DNA of 64,000 nucleotides, taken from NCBI RefSeq assembly GCF_006715785.1, contig NZ_VFNX01000002.1:620001-684000 (forward strand), in the 5' to 3' direction. Under the pieces are notes generated by a model, which did not search any database, had not been told where the DNA came from, and was given only the letters and a program-made list of their open reading frames with translations. Shown piece by piece: positions 16,192-25,583 of this stretch; positions within the stretch are counted from its first letter, which is position 1; each line of letters starts with the position of its first letter. This stretch comes from Streptomyces puniciscabiei (lineage in GTDB: Bacteria > Actinomycetota > Actinomycetes > Streptomycetales > Streptomycetaceae). The translations under genes and the position numbers were made by a program.

Positions 16192-17985
16192 ATGACCACG
16201 ACCGAGTCCCGGCCCACGGAACGCAAACCCGCCCAGATCGTCGACATGTCCTGGGATCCGATCACCCGGATCATCGGCAACCTGGGCATCTACACGAAGA
16301 TCGACTTCGCCAACCAGGAGGTCGTCGAGTGCCACAGCACCTCGTCGCTCTTCCGCGGCTATTCGGTGTTCATGAAGGGCAAGGACCCGCGTGACGCCGG
16401 TTTCATCACCTCGCGCATCTGCGGGATCTGCGGCGACAACCACACCACCTGCTCCAACTACGCCCAGCAGATGGCCTACGGCGTCAAACCGCCGAAGCTG
16501 GCCGAGCACATCACCAACCTCGGCGAGGCGGCGGAGTACATCTTCGACCACACGATCTTCCAGGACAACCTGGTCTTCGTGGACTTCTGCGAGGCCATGG
16601 TCAAGGCCACCAACCCCGGTGTCCTGGCCCGCGCCGAGCGCACCGACGCACCCCGCGGGGACGTCCACGGCTACCGGACGATCGCCGACATCATGAAGGC
16701 CTTCAACCCCTTCGAGGGCGAGGTCTACAAGGAGGCGCTGAAGGTCAGCCGGATCACCCGGGAGATGTTCTGCCTGATGGAGGGGCGGCATGTGCACCCC
16801 TCCACGATGTACCCGGGCGGCGTCGGCACGATGCCGCAGCCGAACACCTTCACCGACTACCTCAGCCGCCTGATGCGCGTCATCGACTTCATCAAGAAGG
16901 CGGTGGCGATGAACGACGACGTCTTCGACTTCTTCTACGAGGCCCTGCCCGGCTACGAGGAGGTCGGCAGGCGCCGGATCCTGCTGGGCTGCTGGGGCGC
17001 CTTCCAGAACCCGGACGTCGTCGACTACCGCTACGCGACGATGAACGAGTGGGGCCGGGCGATGTACGTCACCCCCGGCGTCATCGTGGACGGCAAGCTG
17101 GTCACCAACAACCTGATCGACATCAACCTCGGGCTGCGCATCATGCTGGGCAGCTCCTTCTACGAGGACTGGGTGAACGAGGATCCGTTCGTCACCCACG
17201 ACCCGCTGGGCAACCCCGTCGACATGCGCCACCCGTGGAACCAGACCACGGTGCCGGTGCCGCAGAAGCGGGACTTCGACGGCAACTACAGCTGGGTGAT
17301 GAGCCCGCGCTGGTACCACCCCGAGACCGGTGAGCACCTCGCGCTCGACACCGGAGGCGGCCCGCTGGCCCGGCTGTGGTCCACCGCGCTCAGCGGCCTG
17401 GTCGACACGCCGTACGTGAAGGCGACCGGCGGCAGCATCCGCATCACCCTGCCCAAGGGCGAGAAGCTGCCGGAGCAGACCCTGGAGTGGCGCATCCCGA
17501 AGTGGAGCAACACCCTCGAACGGGACCGCGCCCGGCCGTACTTCATCGCCTACGCCGCCGCCATGGCCCTGCAGTTCCTGGAGGAGGCCATGGGGATGCT
17601 CAGGAACGGCGACACCAAGGTGTTCGAGAACTTCGAGGTTCCGGACGAGTCGATCGGCTGCGGCTTCCACGAGGCGGTGCGCGGGGTCCTCTCCCACCAC
17701 CTGGTGATCCGGGACAAGAAGATCGCCAATTACCACCCGTACCCACCGACCCCGTGGAACGCCAGCCCCCGCGACATCTACGGCACGCCCGGCCCCTACG
17801 AGGACGCCGTCCAGGGCCAGCCGATCTTCGAGGAGAACGGCCCCGACGACTTCAAGGGCGTCGACATCATGCGCACCGTGCGCAGCTTCGACCCCTGTCT
17901 GCCGTGCGGTGTCCACATGTACATGGGCAAGGGCAAGACCCTGACCACGGTGCACTCGCCCACGTACGGAGCGAACCATGGCTGA
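16192..17985 (+). CDS. hhyL: [NiFe] hydrogenase large subunit, group 1h
   Basis: 597 residues, the catalytic subunit with the Ni-Fe(CN)2CO centre. The L1 motif is RICGICGDNHTTCSNYA (ligands Cys77 and Cys80), and the C-terminal L2 motif is FDPCLPCGVH (Cys569, Cys572). A 22-residue tail follows His575 (MYMGKGKTLTTVHSP and beyond), consistent with removal by the maturation protease encoded at 25584-26150 once nickel is inserted. A GAGGGG ribosome site precedes the ATG. The last 8 bp overlap the NifU-like gene. Confidence 0.96.
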   Translation: MTTTESRPTERKPAQIVDMSWDPITRIIGNLGIYTKIDFANQEVVECHSTSSLFRGYSVFMKGKDPRDAGFITSRICGICGDNHTTCSNYAQQMAYGVKPPKLAEHITNLGEAAEYIFDHTIFQDNLVFVDFCEAMVKATNPGVLARAERTDAPRGDVHGYRTIADIMKAFNPFEGEVYKEALKVSRITREMFCLMEGRHVHPSTMYPGGVGTMPQPNTFTDYLSRLMRVIDFIKKAVAMNDDVFDFFYEALPGYEEVGRRRILLGCWGAFQNPDVVDYRYATMNEWGRAMYVTPGVIVDGKLVTNNLIDINLGLRIMLGSSFYEDWVNEDPFVTHDPLGNPVDMRHPWNQTTVPVPQKRDFDGNYSWVMSPRWYHPETGEHLALDTGGGPLARLWSTALSGLVDTPYVKATGGSIRITLPKGEKLPEQTLEWRIPKWSNTLERDRARPYFIAYAAAMALQFLEEAMGMLRNGDTKVFENFEVPDESIGCGFHEAVRGVLSHHLVIRDKKIANYHPYPPTPWNASPRDIYGTPGPYEDAVQGQPIFEENGPDDFKGVDIMRTVRSFDPCLPCGVHMYMGKGKTLTTVHSPTYGANHG

Positions 17986-18538
17986 CACCGCCGTACGGCT
18001 CCCCGACCCGGCGGTGGAAGCGCGGCTCGCCCGTCTCGACGAGGTGCTGGCAGGGCTGGAATCGGCACCCGGCCCGGCGCTCGAGGCGGTGCGGCTGCTG
18101 ACCGAGGTCTACGGCGAGGCGCTCGCCCGCGTGCTGGACGGCGCGGACGAGCGGCTGCGCGAGCGGCTCGCCGACGACGAGCTGCTCGGGCACCTCCTGG
18201 TCCTGCACGACATCCACCCCGAGCCCGCTGAGCGCAGAGCCGCCCGCGCGGTGGAGAAGCTGCGGCCGGCGGTGCGCGAGCGCGGCGGTGACCTGGAGTG
18301 GGCCGGTGTCGACGGGCAGGTGGCGCGGGTGCGGCTGACCTCCGGCGGCGGGTGCGGATCCGGGTGCGGCGGCGGCTCGGCGGAGATCGTCGAAGCGGTC
18401 CGGGACGCGGTGCTGGCCGTCGCCCCGGAGCTGACCTCGGTGGAGACGGTGCCGGACGCCGCCGAGCGGAAGCGGGCGCCCGCGTTCGTACCGCTGAGCA
18501 CGATCAGGCGCCGGACCGTGCCCGAGGAAGTGCGGTGA
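17978..18538 (+). CDS. NifU-like Fe-S scaffold protein of the hydrogenase operon
   Basis: 186 residues. The C-terminal half resembles the NifU/Nfu domain: LTSGGGCGSGCGGGSAEIVE supplies a Cys pair (here CGSGC rather than the usual CxxC) followed by a helix and VAPELTSVETV. The N-terminal 100 residues are helical and acidic, without the IscU-like ligand set. It starts within the last 8 bp of hhyL, so translation is coupled. A role in delivering or repairing Fe-S clusters of the small subunit is inferred from position and family. Confidence 0.85.
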   Translation: MADTAVRLPDPAVEARLARLDEVLAGLESAPGPALEAVRLLTEVYGEALARVLDGADERLRERLADDELLGHLLVLHDIHPEPAERRAARAVEKLRPAVRERGGDLEWAGVDGQVARVRLTSGGGCGSGCGGGSAEIVEAVRDAVLAVAPELTSVETVPDAAERKRAPAFVPLSTIRRRTVPEEVR

Positions 18539-19131
18539 GGGTGGACGGCGCCCTCGCCCGGGTCATCCGCTCCGCGGCCGACCGTGCAGCGACGGGCGAG
18601 GCCGAGCTCTGCGAGCTGTGCGCCGCCCGCCTGGCCGTCGACCATGCCCACCTGTACGACACGGGCGCCGCAGAGGTGCGGTGCGCGTGCGGACCCTGCT
18701 CGGTGCTGTTCGCCGACGACGGCGCGGGCGAGGGCCGCTACCGGCTCGTGCCCCGGCGCCGGCTACGGCTGCCGCCGGTCGACACGGCGGTGCTGGGTGT
18801 CCCGGTGGGTCTGGTGTTCTTCGTGCCGCGCTCCGACGGCTCGGTCACCGCACAGGGGCCGAGCCCGGCCGGAGCCATGCGGTGGGAGGTGGACGCGGCG
18901 GCCTGGCAGCGGCTGGCCGCCACGGTTCCGCAGCTCGCCGCCATGGCACCCGACGTGGAGGCGCTGCTGGTGAACACCGTGCGGGGCCTCGACGAGCACT
19001 GGATCGTGCCGGTCGACGACTGCTACCGGATGATCGCCCTGGTCCGCCGCGAGTGGCGGGGCCTCTCCGGTGGCGGCCGGGTCTGGCCGGCCGTAGAACA
19101 GTTCTTCAGGGAGCTGACCGAGCGGTCCTGA
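18535..19131 (+). CDS. Cysteine-rich hydrogenase-operon protein (DUF5947-like)
   Basis: 198 residues from GTG 18535, which overlaps the NifU stop as GTGA. Near the N-terminus are two Cys motifs, AELCELCAARL and VRCACGPCSVLF, separated by LAVDHAHLYD; this spacing could bind a metal ion or a small Fe-S centre. The rest is a soluble alpha/beta region with RWEVDAAAWQRLA and GLDEHWIVPVDDCYRMI. From memory it matches the family named DUF5947, often found next to these hydrogenases; that name needs a profile search. Its biochemical role is unknown. Confidence 0.75.
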   Translation: MRVDGALARVIRSAADRAATGEAELCELCAARLAVDHAHLYDTGAAEVRCACGPCSVLFADDGAGEGRYRLVPRRRLRLPPVDTAVLGVPVGLVFFVPRSDGSVTAQGPSPAGAMRWEVDAAAWQRLAATVPQLAAMAPDVEALLVNTVRGLDEHWIVPVDDCYRMIALVRREWRGLSGGGRVWPAVEQFFRELTERS

Positions 19132-19152
19132 GGACCCGGAAGGAGAACCGAC

Positions 19153-19359
19153 ATGGGCAGCATCCGAGTGGGCCGCCCCCAGGCGAAGCCCGACACGCCC
19201 AGCCACGTGCCCGGACTGCACCAGGGGAACAAGGGCCCGTACAAGCACCAGACCGGACACCACAAGGACGGCAGCTCCGACGCGCGCCGCTCCACCGGCA
19301 TCCACTGGAAACGGCATGACGCCCTGGTGAAGGACATGCCGAACATCTCGCCCGGATGA
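19153..19359 (+). CDS. Small basic hydrogenase-operon protein (68 aa)
   Basis: A 68-residue protein starting GSIRVGRPQAKPDTPSHVPG and rich in His, Lys, Gly and Pro (GNKGPYKHQTGHHKDGSS). It has no hydrophobic segment and is probably largely unstructured. An AAGGAGAA ribosome site precedes the ATG. Five or six histidines could bind metal, but this is conjecture. It is embedded in the operon on the same strand with a 21-bp gap, so co-expression is very likely. Confidence 0.7.
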   Translation: MGSIRVGRPQAKPDTPSHVPGLHQGNKGPYKHQTGHHKDGSSDARRSTGIHWKRHDALVKDMPNISPG

Positions 19360-19379
19360 GACAGCAGGAAGGGACCGCC

Positions 19380-19568
19380 ATGAAGGTCGGTATGCGAAGA
19401 AGGACCGTACGGGCCGGGATGTCCGGACGTCGGCTGCTCGCCGCGCAGGCGGCCGTGATCGGCGGCCTCGCCATGACCCTGTTCGTCAAGGAACTCCCGG
19501 GGATTGTCCGCGAGTTGCGCATCTACCGGATGACCGGGGGCCTGCGGGCCCGCCGCCGGTACCCCTGA
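19380..19568 (+). CDS. Single-span membrane mini-protein of the hydrogenase operon (DUF6893-like)
   Basis: 62 residues: a basic N-terminus (KVGMRRRTVRAGM), one membrane segment (LLAAQAAVIGGLAMTLFV) and a basic C-terminal tail (IVRELRIYRMTGG). The AGGAAGGGA at about 19367 picks ATG 19380 rather than an in-frame ATG 24 bp upstream. From memory it resembles the actinobacterial small-protein family DUF6893. Because group 1h subunits lack their own membrane anchor, this protein is a candidate tether or quinone-linking partner; that is inference. Confidence 0.7.
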   Translation: MKVGMRRRTVRAGMSGRRLLAAQAAVIGGLAMTLFVKELPGIVRELRIYRMTGGLRARRRYP

Positions 19569-19575
19569 GCCGGCC

Positions 19576-19932
19576 GTGCACGAGCTGTCCATCGCGACCG
19601 CGATCGTGGAGCAGGCCGGCGAGCTCGCCCGGGCGGACGGCGCGCACGCCGTCTCGGCGGTGACCGTCCGCGTGGGCGAGCTGGCGGGCGTCGTGCCCGA
19701 CGCACTGCACTTCGCCTTCGAGGTGGCCCGGGAGGGTACGGCGCTGGCCGCGGCCGAGCTGGTCGTCGAGCAGGTAACGGCGCACGCCTACTGTGCGCCG
19801 TGTGCCGAGGAGTTCGCGGTGGGCATGCCGCCGTTCTTCTGGTGCCCGCGGTGCGACCGGCCCTCGCGGGAGCTGCGCAGCGGGCGGGAACTGGAGATCA
19901 CCCAGGTCGAGGCGGTCCCGGCCCCGCGCTGA
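19576..19932 (+). CDS. hypA: Hydrogenase nickel-insertion protein HypA
   Basis: 118 residues from GTG 19576, giving MHELSIATAIVEQA; the invariant His2 binds nickel. The zinc site is YCAPCAEEF and WCPRCDRP (two CxxC pairs). HypA works with HypB to load nickel into the large subunit. It is the last gene of the plus-strand half, only 7 bp after the membrane mini-protein, and its stop lies inside the terminator hairpin. The other hyp genes lie on the opposite strand. Confidence 0.95.
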   Translation: MHELSIATAIVEQAGELARADGAHAVSAVTVRVGELAGVVPDALHFAFEVAREGTALAAAELVVEQVTAHAYCAPCAEEFAVGMPPFFWCPRCDRPSRELRSGRELEITQVEAVPAPR

Positions 19933-19945
19933 CGGCGGGGCCGGG
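19917..19945. terminator. Bidirectional terminator between the two halves of the hydrogen locus
   Basis: CCCGGCCCCGC (19917-19927) and GCGGGGCCGGG (19935-19945) form a perfect 11-bp GC stem with the loop GCTGACG. The hypA stop codon lies in the loop and the hypE stop is 12 bp beyond, so one hairpin can end both convergent transcripts. Confidence 0.85.
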
Positions 19946-19956
19946 CCGGGGTCCGC

Positions 19957-21022
19957 TCAGCAGATGCGGGGCAGCTGCTCCCCCAGCGGCAGGTCCACCA
20001 CCCGGGTGCCGCCCAGACCGGTGGCGACGACCACCATGCCCGGGTGCTCCGTCACGCACTCGCCGATCAGAGCCGCTCCGGTGCCCTGCGGGTGTGCCCG
20101 CATCGCCGCCAGGACGGCCTCGGCGTGGTCCGGGGGCACGAAGGCGACCAGCCGGCCCTCGTTGGCGACGTACAGCGGGTCCAGGCCGAGGAACCCGCAG
20201 GCGTTCACGACCTCGTCCGGGACCGGGATGGCCCGCTCCCGCAGCCGCACTCCGGTGCCGGAGGCGCGGGCGATCTCGTTCAGGGACGCGCCGAGGCCGC
20301 CCCGGGTCGGGTCGCGCAGGACGTGGATGTCCCGCGTGACCGCCAGCATGGCCGCGACGAGGTCCGCCAGGGGCGCGGTGTCGGAGGCGATCTCCACACC
20401 GAACTCCAGGCCCTCGCGGACGCTCATGATGGCGACGCCGTGCAGCCCGATGGGGCCGCTGACGAGGACGGCGTCACCCGGCCGGGCGCGCTGGGGGCGG
20501 ATGTCGACGCCGTCGGGGACGAGGCCGACGCCGGCGGTGGTGACGTAGACGCCGTCGCCGTGCCCCGACTCGACCACCTTCGTGTCGCCGGTGGCGACGG
20601 TGACGCCCGCGGCCTCGGCCGCCGTTCCGATGGCCTGCGCGACCCGGCTGACGACGTCCAGTGCCACGCCCTCCTCCAGCACGAAGGCGGTGGACAGGTA
20701 GGCGGGCCGGGCGCCGCTCATCGCCAGGTCGTTCACCGTGCCGTTGACGGCGAGGTCGCCGAGGCTGCCGCCGGGGAAGAACAGCGGCCGTACGACATAG
20801 GAGTCGGTGGAGAAGGCCAGCCGGGCGCCGCCCAGGTCGAGGACGGCCGAGTCGGTGAGGGCGGCCAGGGTGGGGTTGCCGTAGGCGGGGGCGAAGACCT
20901 GCTCGATCAGCTCGGCGGACAGGGCGCCGCCTCCGCCGTGGCCCATGACGACGACCGGCTGGTCGCGCAGGGGTGCGGGGCAGGTCCAGTTCGCGGGGTC
21001 GACCGCCGCTTCGGTGATCAGG

Positions 21023-21030
<8 letters not shown>
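19957..21030 (-). CDS. hypE: Hydrogenase maturation protein HypE
   Basis: 357 residues, PurM-like ATP-binding fold ([51 protein letters not shown]). The protein ends LPRIC, the conserved C-terminal cysteine that HypF carbamoylates and HypE dehydrates to thiocyanate, the source of the cyanide ligands. Its start overlaps the hypD stop by 8 bp, so the two are translationally coupled. It is the last gene of the minus-strand operon. Confidence 0.96.
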
Positions 21031-22131
<1,101 letters not shown>

Positions 22132-22135
<4 letters not shown>

Positions 22136-22422
22136 CGGGCCTCACTCCCGTTCTCCTGCCGCGCCGCCTGCTCCCAGGCGTCCCCGAACTCCTCCTCGAG
22201 CAGCCCCAGTTGCTCGAACAGCTCCAGGGACGCCCGGGCCGACTCCTCGTCCAGGCGCTGCAGGGCGAAGCCGACGTGGACGATGACGTACTCCCCCACC
22301 CGGACGTCGGGCACGTACTCCAGGCACGCCTGTTTGCGCACTCCGCCGAAGTCGATCAGCCCGGTCAGGGGGTCGGCGCTCCGGTCGATGGACACGACCT
22401 TTCCGGGCACTGCCAGACACAT
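22132..22422 (-). CDS. hypC: Hydrogenase assembly chaperone HypC
   Basis: 96 residues beginning [13 protein letters not shown], with the essential Cys2 that carries the iron unit between HypD and the large subunit. The OUP/beta-barrel core continues [19 protein letters not shown] and [14 protein letters not shown]. The C-terminal helix is acidic. It overlaps hypD by 4 bp (ATGA) and follows hypF with 3 bp between stop and start. Confidence 0.96.
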
Positions 22423-22425
22423 GGG

Positions 22426-24795
22426 TCACTCCGTCCCGTGGTGGGTTGCTGTCCCGTGGTGGGTTGCTGTTCCCGCGACCATGAGCTGACCCAGCGCCAG
22501 CCCTCCGTCGTTCGGGGGTACTTCGCCGTGCCGGAGCACCGTGAAGCCGTCCCCGGCCAGCAGCGTGGTGCACTCCTCCTCCAGCAGGCCGTTGGCGAAG
22601 ACGCCTCCGGTGAGGGCGACCGTGGCCACACCGGAGGCGGCGCGGGCGCGGTGGCAGATGCCGGCGACGGCCCGTGCGACACCCCGGTGGAAGCGGGCCG
22701 CGAGGACCGGGGCGGGGGTGCCGCCCAGCCGGTCCGCGAGCAGGGCCCCGAGCATGGGCGCGGGGTCGCAGGCGAGGACACCCGCACCGGTGACGCCGAA
22801 GGGGTACGCCGTCGTGTCCGCGTCCCTGGCCTCCAGCGCGGCCGCCTCCAGCTCCATCGCGGCCTGCGCCTCGTATCCCGCCCGGTGGCACACCCCCACC
22901 AGGGACGACACCGCGTCGAAGAGCCGCCCCATGCTGGACGTCGGCACGCAGGCCACCTGACGGTCCAACTGCCTTCTCAACGTGGCGAGTTCGATGTCGG
23001 TGCAGGCGGTGACGCTCGGCAGGTCCGGGGTCCACGGCAGCCCGGCCGCCCACAGGCGGGCCAGCGCCAGCCGGCAGGGGTTGGCCACGCCGGCGTCTCC
23101 GCCGGGCAGCGGTGCGGGGGTGAGGTGGGCGAAGCGCCGGTAGCCGGAGTAGTCGGCGAGGAGGATCTCGCCGCCCCACACGGTGCCGTCGTCGCCGTAT
23201 CCGGTGCCGTCGAAGGCGACTCCGATCACCGGCGTGGTGCCGTCCAGGCCGTGTTCGGCCATCGCGGAGGCGATGTGGGCGTGGTGGTGCTGGACCAGCC
23301 GCAGGGAGCCGTCCGCCGGCCGGGAGGCACGCCGGCGGGCCCGGCGGGCCGAGTGGTAGCCGGGGTGCCGGTCGGCGGCGACCAGGACCGGGGTGACGCC
23401 GGTCAGCCGGGTCAGGTGCCGCTCGGCGCGCTCGGCCGCCTCCAGCGTGGCCAGCTCGCCCATGTCGCCGATGTGCGGGCCGAACCACGCCTGGTCGCCC
23501 TCGCCCAGGCACAGGACGTTCTTCAGGTCGCCGCCGACCGCGAGCACGGGCGGTACGGGCACGGGCAGCCGCACCGCGCGGGGGACGTAGCCGCGCGACC
23601 TCCTGAGGACCTGTTCGGTGCCGTCGGGGCGGACCCGCAGCAGGGAGTCGTCGCAGGGCGAGGCGATGGGCCGGTCGTGGGCGAGCCAGGCGTCGGCCAG
23701 TCCGGCGAGCCGGTCCAGGGCGTCGGCGTCGTCGGTGACGATGGGTTCGCCGGAGCGGTTGCCGCTGGTCATCACCAGCGCGCGGGGACCGGGCGGGTCG
23801 CCGGGCAGGCCGAACAGCAGCGTGTGCACCGGGGTGTAGGGCAGCATCACGCCCACGTGCGGGCTGCCCGGGCAGACCTGCCCGGCGAGGCGGAGGCCGT
23901 CCGGCGCGGTGCGCCTGCGCAGCAGGACGACGGGGCGCCGGGCGCTGGTCAGCGCGGCCCGTTCGGCGGCGGAGAGGACCGCGATCCGCTCGGCGGTGGC
24001 GAGGTCGGCGCACATCACCGCGAAGGCCTTGCCGCCGCGTTCCTTGCGGTCCCGCAGGGCGGCCACGGCCCGCTCGTCCGTGGCGTCGCAGGCGAGGTGG
24101 TAGCCGCCGACACCCTTGACGGCGAGGATCCGCCCGGCGGCCAGCAGCGCCCGCGCCGTGGCGAGGGCGTTCGCGTCCCGCGCCGGGCGGAGGCCGCCGA
24201 GGGCCGGGACCAGGGTGAGCCGGGGCCCGCAGTCGGGGCAGGCGACCGGCTGGGCGTGGAAGCGCCGGTCCGCGGGATCGCCGTACTCACGGGCGCAGGA
24301 GGAGCACATCGGGAAGCCGGCCATGGTCGTGGCCGCCCGGTCGTAGGGCATCCGGGTGGCGATGGTGAAGCGGGGGCCGCAGTGGGTGCAGGTGACGAAC
24401 GGGTGCCGATGCCGGCGATCGGCCGGGTCGGCGAGTTCGCGCAGGCAGTCGGCGCAGGTCGCGGTGTCGGGCGGCAGCTGGGTGCGACCGCCGGCCCGCT
24501 CGGTGGAGCGGATGGTGAAGGGGCCGGTGTCGCCGGTGACGGGCACGTCCTCGCCGGCGAGGCCGCTCACGGTGGCCAGGGGCGGCGGCTGTTCGGCCAG
24601 CACGGCGCAGAAGCGGTCGACCTCGTCCGCGGTGCCCTCGACCTCGACGATCACGCCGTCGCCGGTGTTGCCGACGAATCCGGCGAGACCCAGGCCGGCC
24701 GCCAGCCGGTGCACGTACGGCCGGAAGCCGACTCCCTGCACGGTCCCGCGCACCGTGAGCCGACGCCGGACCAGGCCGGTCGCGGGGGCCGTCAT
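22426..24795 (-). CDS. hypF: Carbamoyltransferase HypF
   Basis: 789 residues in the usual order: acylphosphatase domain (RLTVRGTVQGVGFRPYVHRL), two CxxC zinc-finger pairs (CADCLREL, CTHCGPRF, CSSCAREYG, CPDCGPRL), a YrdC domain (VKGVGGYHLACDATDE) and a Kae1-like domain with VQHHHAHIASAMAEHG and IGVAFDGTGYGDDG. It makes carbamoyl-adenylate and transfers the carbamoyl group to the HypE C-terminal Cys. ATG 24795 overlaps the hypB stop. An 18-bp tandem duplication at the end adds a second TATHHG, so the tail is longer than needed. Confidence 0.96.
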   Translation of the reverse strand: MTAPATGLVRRRLTVRGTVQGVGFRPYVHRLAAGLGLAGFVGNTGDGVIVEVEGTADEVDRFCAVLAEQPPPLATVSGLAGEDVPVTGDTGPFTIRSTERAGGRTQLPPDTATCADCLRELADPADRRHRHPFVTCTHCGPRFTIATRMPYDRAATTMAGFPMCSSCAREYGDPADRRFHAQPVACPDCGPRLTLVPALGGLRPARDANALATARALLAAGRILAVKGVGGYHLACDATDERAVAALRDRKERGGKAFAVMCADLATAERIAVLSAAERAALTSARRPVVLLRRRTAPDGLRLAGQVCPGSPHVGVMLPYTPVHTLLFGLPGDPPGPRALVMTSGNRSGEPIVTDDADALDRLAGLADAWLAHDRPIASPCDDSLLRVRPDGTEQVLRRSRGYVPRAVRLPVPVPPVLAVGGDLKNVLCLGEGDQAWFGPHIGDMGELATLEAAERAERHLTRLTGVTPVLVAADRHPGYHSARRARRRASRPADGSLRLVQHHHAHIASAMAEHGLDGTTPVIGVAFDGTGYGDDGTVWGGEILLADYSGYRRFAHLTPAPLPGGDAGVANPCRLALARLWAAGLPWTPDLPSVTACTDIELATLRRQLDRQVACVPTSSMGRLFDAVSSLVGVCHRAGYEAQAAMELEAAALEARDADTTAYPFGVTGAGVLACDPAPMLGALLADRLGGTPAPVLAARFHRGVARAVAGICHRARAASGVATVALTGGVFANGLLEEECTTLLAGDGFTVLRHGEVPPNDGGLALGQLMVAGTATHHGTATHHGTE
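22433..22468 (-). repeat. 18-bp tandem duplication at the 3' end of hypF
   Basis: GTCCCGTGGTGGGTTGCT occurs at 22433-22450 and again at 22451-22468 with no mismatch. It lies in frame and gives HypF the C-terminus TATHHGTATHHGTE. It is short enough to vary between strains by slippage. Confidence 0.9.
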
Positions 24796-25511
24796 ACGGC
24801 GGGGGCGGGCGCGTGGTGGTGGCCGTGCGGATGCGGCGCGAGCGGTGGCCGGTGGAGCGTGCCGTCCCGGGCGGCCAGGGCGCGGTCCAGCAGGGTGTCG
24901 ACGCCGTCTCCGGTGCGGGCACAGGACCGTACGATCTGCACGCCCGGGTTGACGCGGTGCACGTTGGCCCGGAAGGCGCTCTCGTCGAAGCCGGCCGGTT
25001 CGGCGAGGTCCGTCTTGGTGATCACGACCAGATGGGCGGAGCCGAAAGCGGTCGGGTACTTCAGCGGCTTGTCCTCGCCCTCGGTGACCGCCATCAGCAC
25101 GACCCGCATGCTCTCGCCGAGGTCGTAGGCGGCCGGGCAGACGAGGTTGCCGACGTTCTCCACGAACAGCACCGAGGTGTCCGCCGGCAGCCAGCCGTCC
25201 AGCCGGGCGCGGACCTGACGGGACTCCAGGTGGCACAGCCCGTCGGTGAGCACCTGCTGGACGGGGGCGCCGGAGCGGGCCAGCCGTACCGCGTCGTTCT
25301 CGGTGGCCAGGTCGGCGGTCAGCGCGGCCACCGGCACCTCCTGCCGCACCGCGCGGGCCAGGACCCGGGCGAGGAGCTCGGTCTTGCCGCTGCCGGGGCT
25401 GGACAGCAGATTGACGACGGTCACGCCCTGCCGGGCGAGATCGGCGCGCAGTTCCGCTGCCAGGTCGTCGTTCTTCGCCAGGACGGCCTGCTTCACGTCG
25501 GACCGGCACAT
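24792..25511 (-). CDS. hypB: Hydrogenase nickel-incorporation GTPase HypB
   Basis: 239 residues. The P-loop is LLSSPGSGKTELLA, followed by LTADLATENDAVRL, VENVGNLVCPAAYDLGE (switch region with the metal-binding Cys) and the base-recognition motif VITKTDLAEP. HypB hydrolyses GTP to drive nickel insertion with HypA. Most HypB proteins with a histidine-rich stretch carry it near the N-terminus; here a His-rich run, PHPHGHHHAP, sits at the extreme C-terminus. The ATG at 25511 was chosen because it gives MCRSDVKQAVLAKND. Its stop overlaps the hypF start (ATGA). Confidence 0.95.
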   Translation of the reverse strand: MCRSDVKQAVLAKNDDLAAELRADLARQGVTVVNLLSSPGSGKTELLARVLARAVRQEVPVAALTADLATENDAVRLARSGAPVQQVLTDGLCHLESRQVRARLDGWLPADTSVLFVENVGNLVCPAAYDLGESMRVVLMAVTEGEDKPLKYPTAFGSAHLVVITKTDLAEPAGFDESAFRANVHRVNPGVQIVRSCARTGDGVDTLLDRALAARDGTLHRPPLAPHPHGHHHAPAPAV

Positions 25512-25583
25512 GGGCGCTGCTCCTTGGATGCGGCGTGGAGCCCGGGGCACGTCCCTGCGGCCCGGGCTCCACCGATCTTCCGC

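Noticed and set aside
22142..24013. Arg/Pro-rich minus-strand frame overlapping hypF
   Set aside because: Alternate-frame shadow; the composition is typical of non-coding frames in GC-rich DNA.
22426..25572. HypF-HypB fusion, since the hypF frame is open through the hypB region
   Set aside because: The upstream part of that frame is a shadow of hypB. A normal HypF start with MTAPATG lies at 24795, overlapping the hypB stop.
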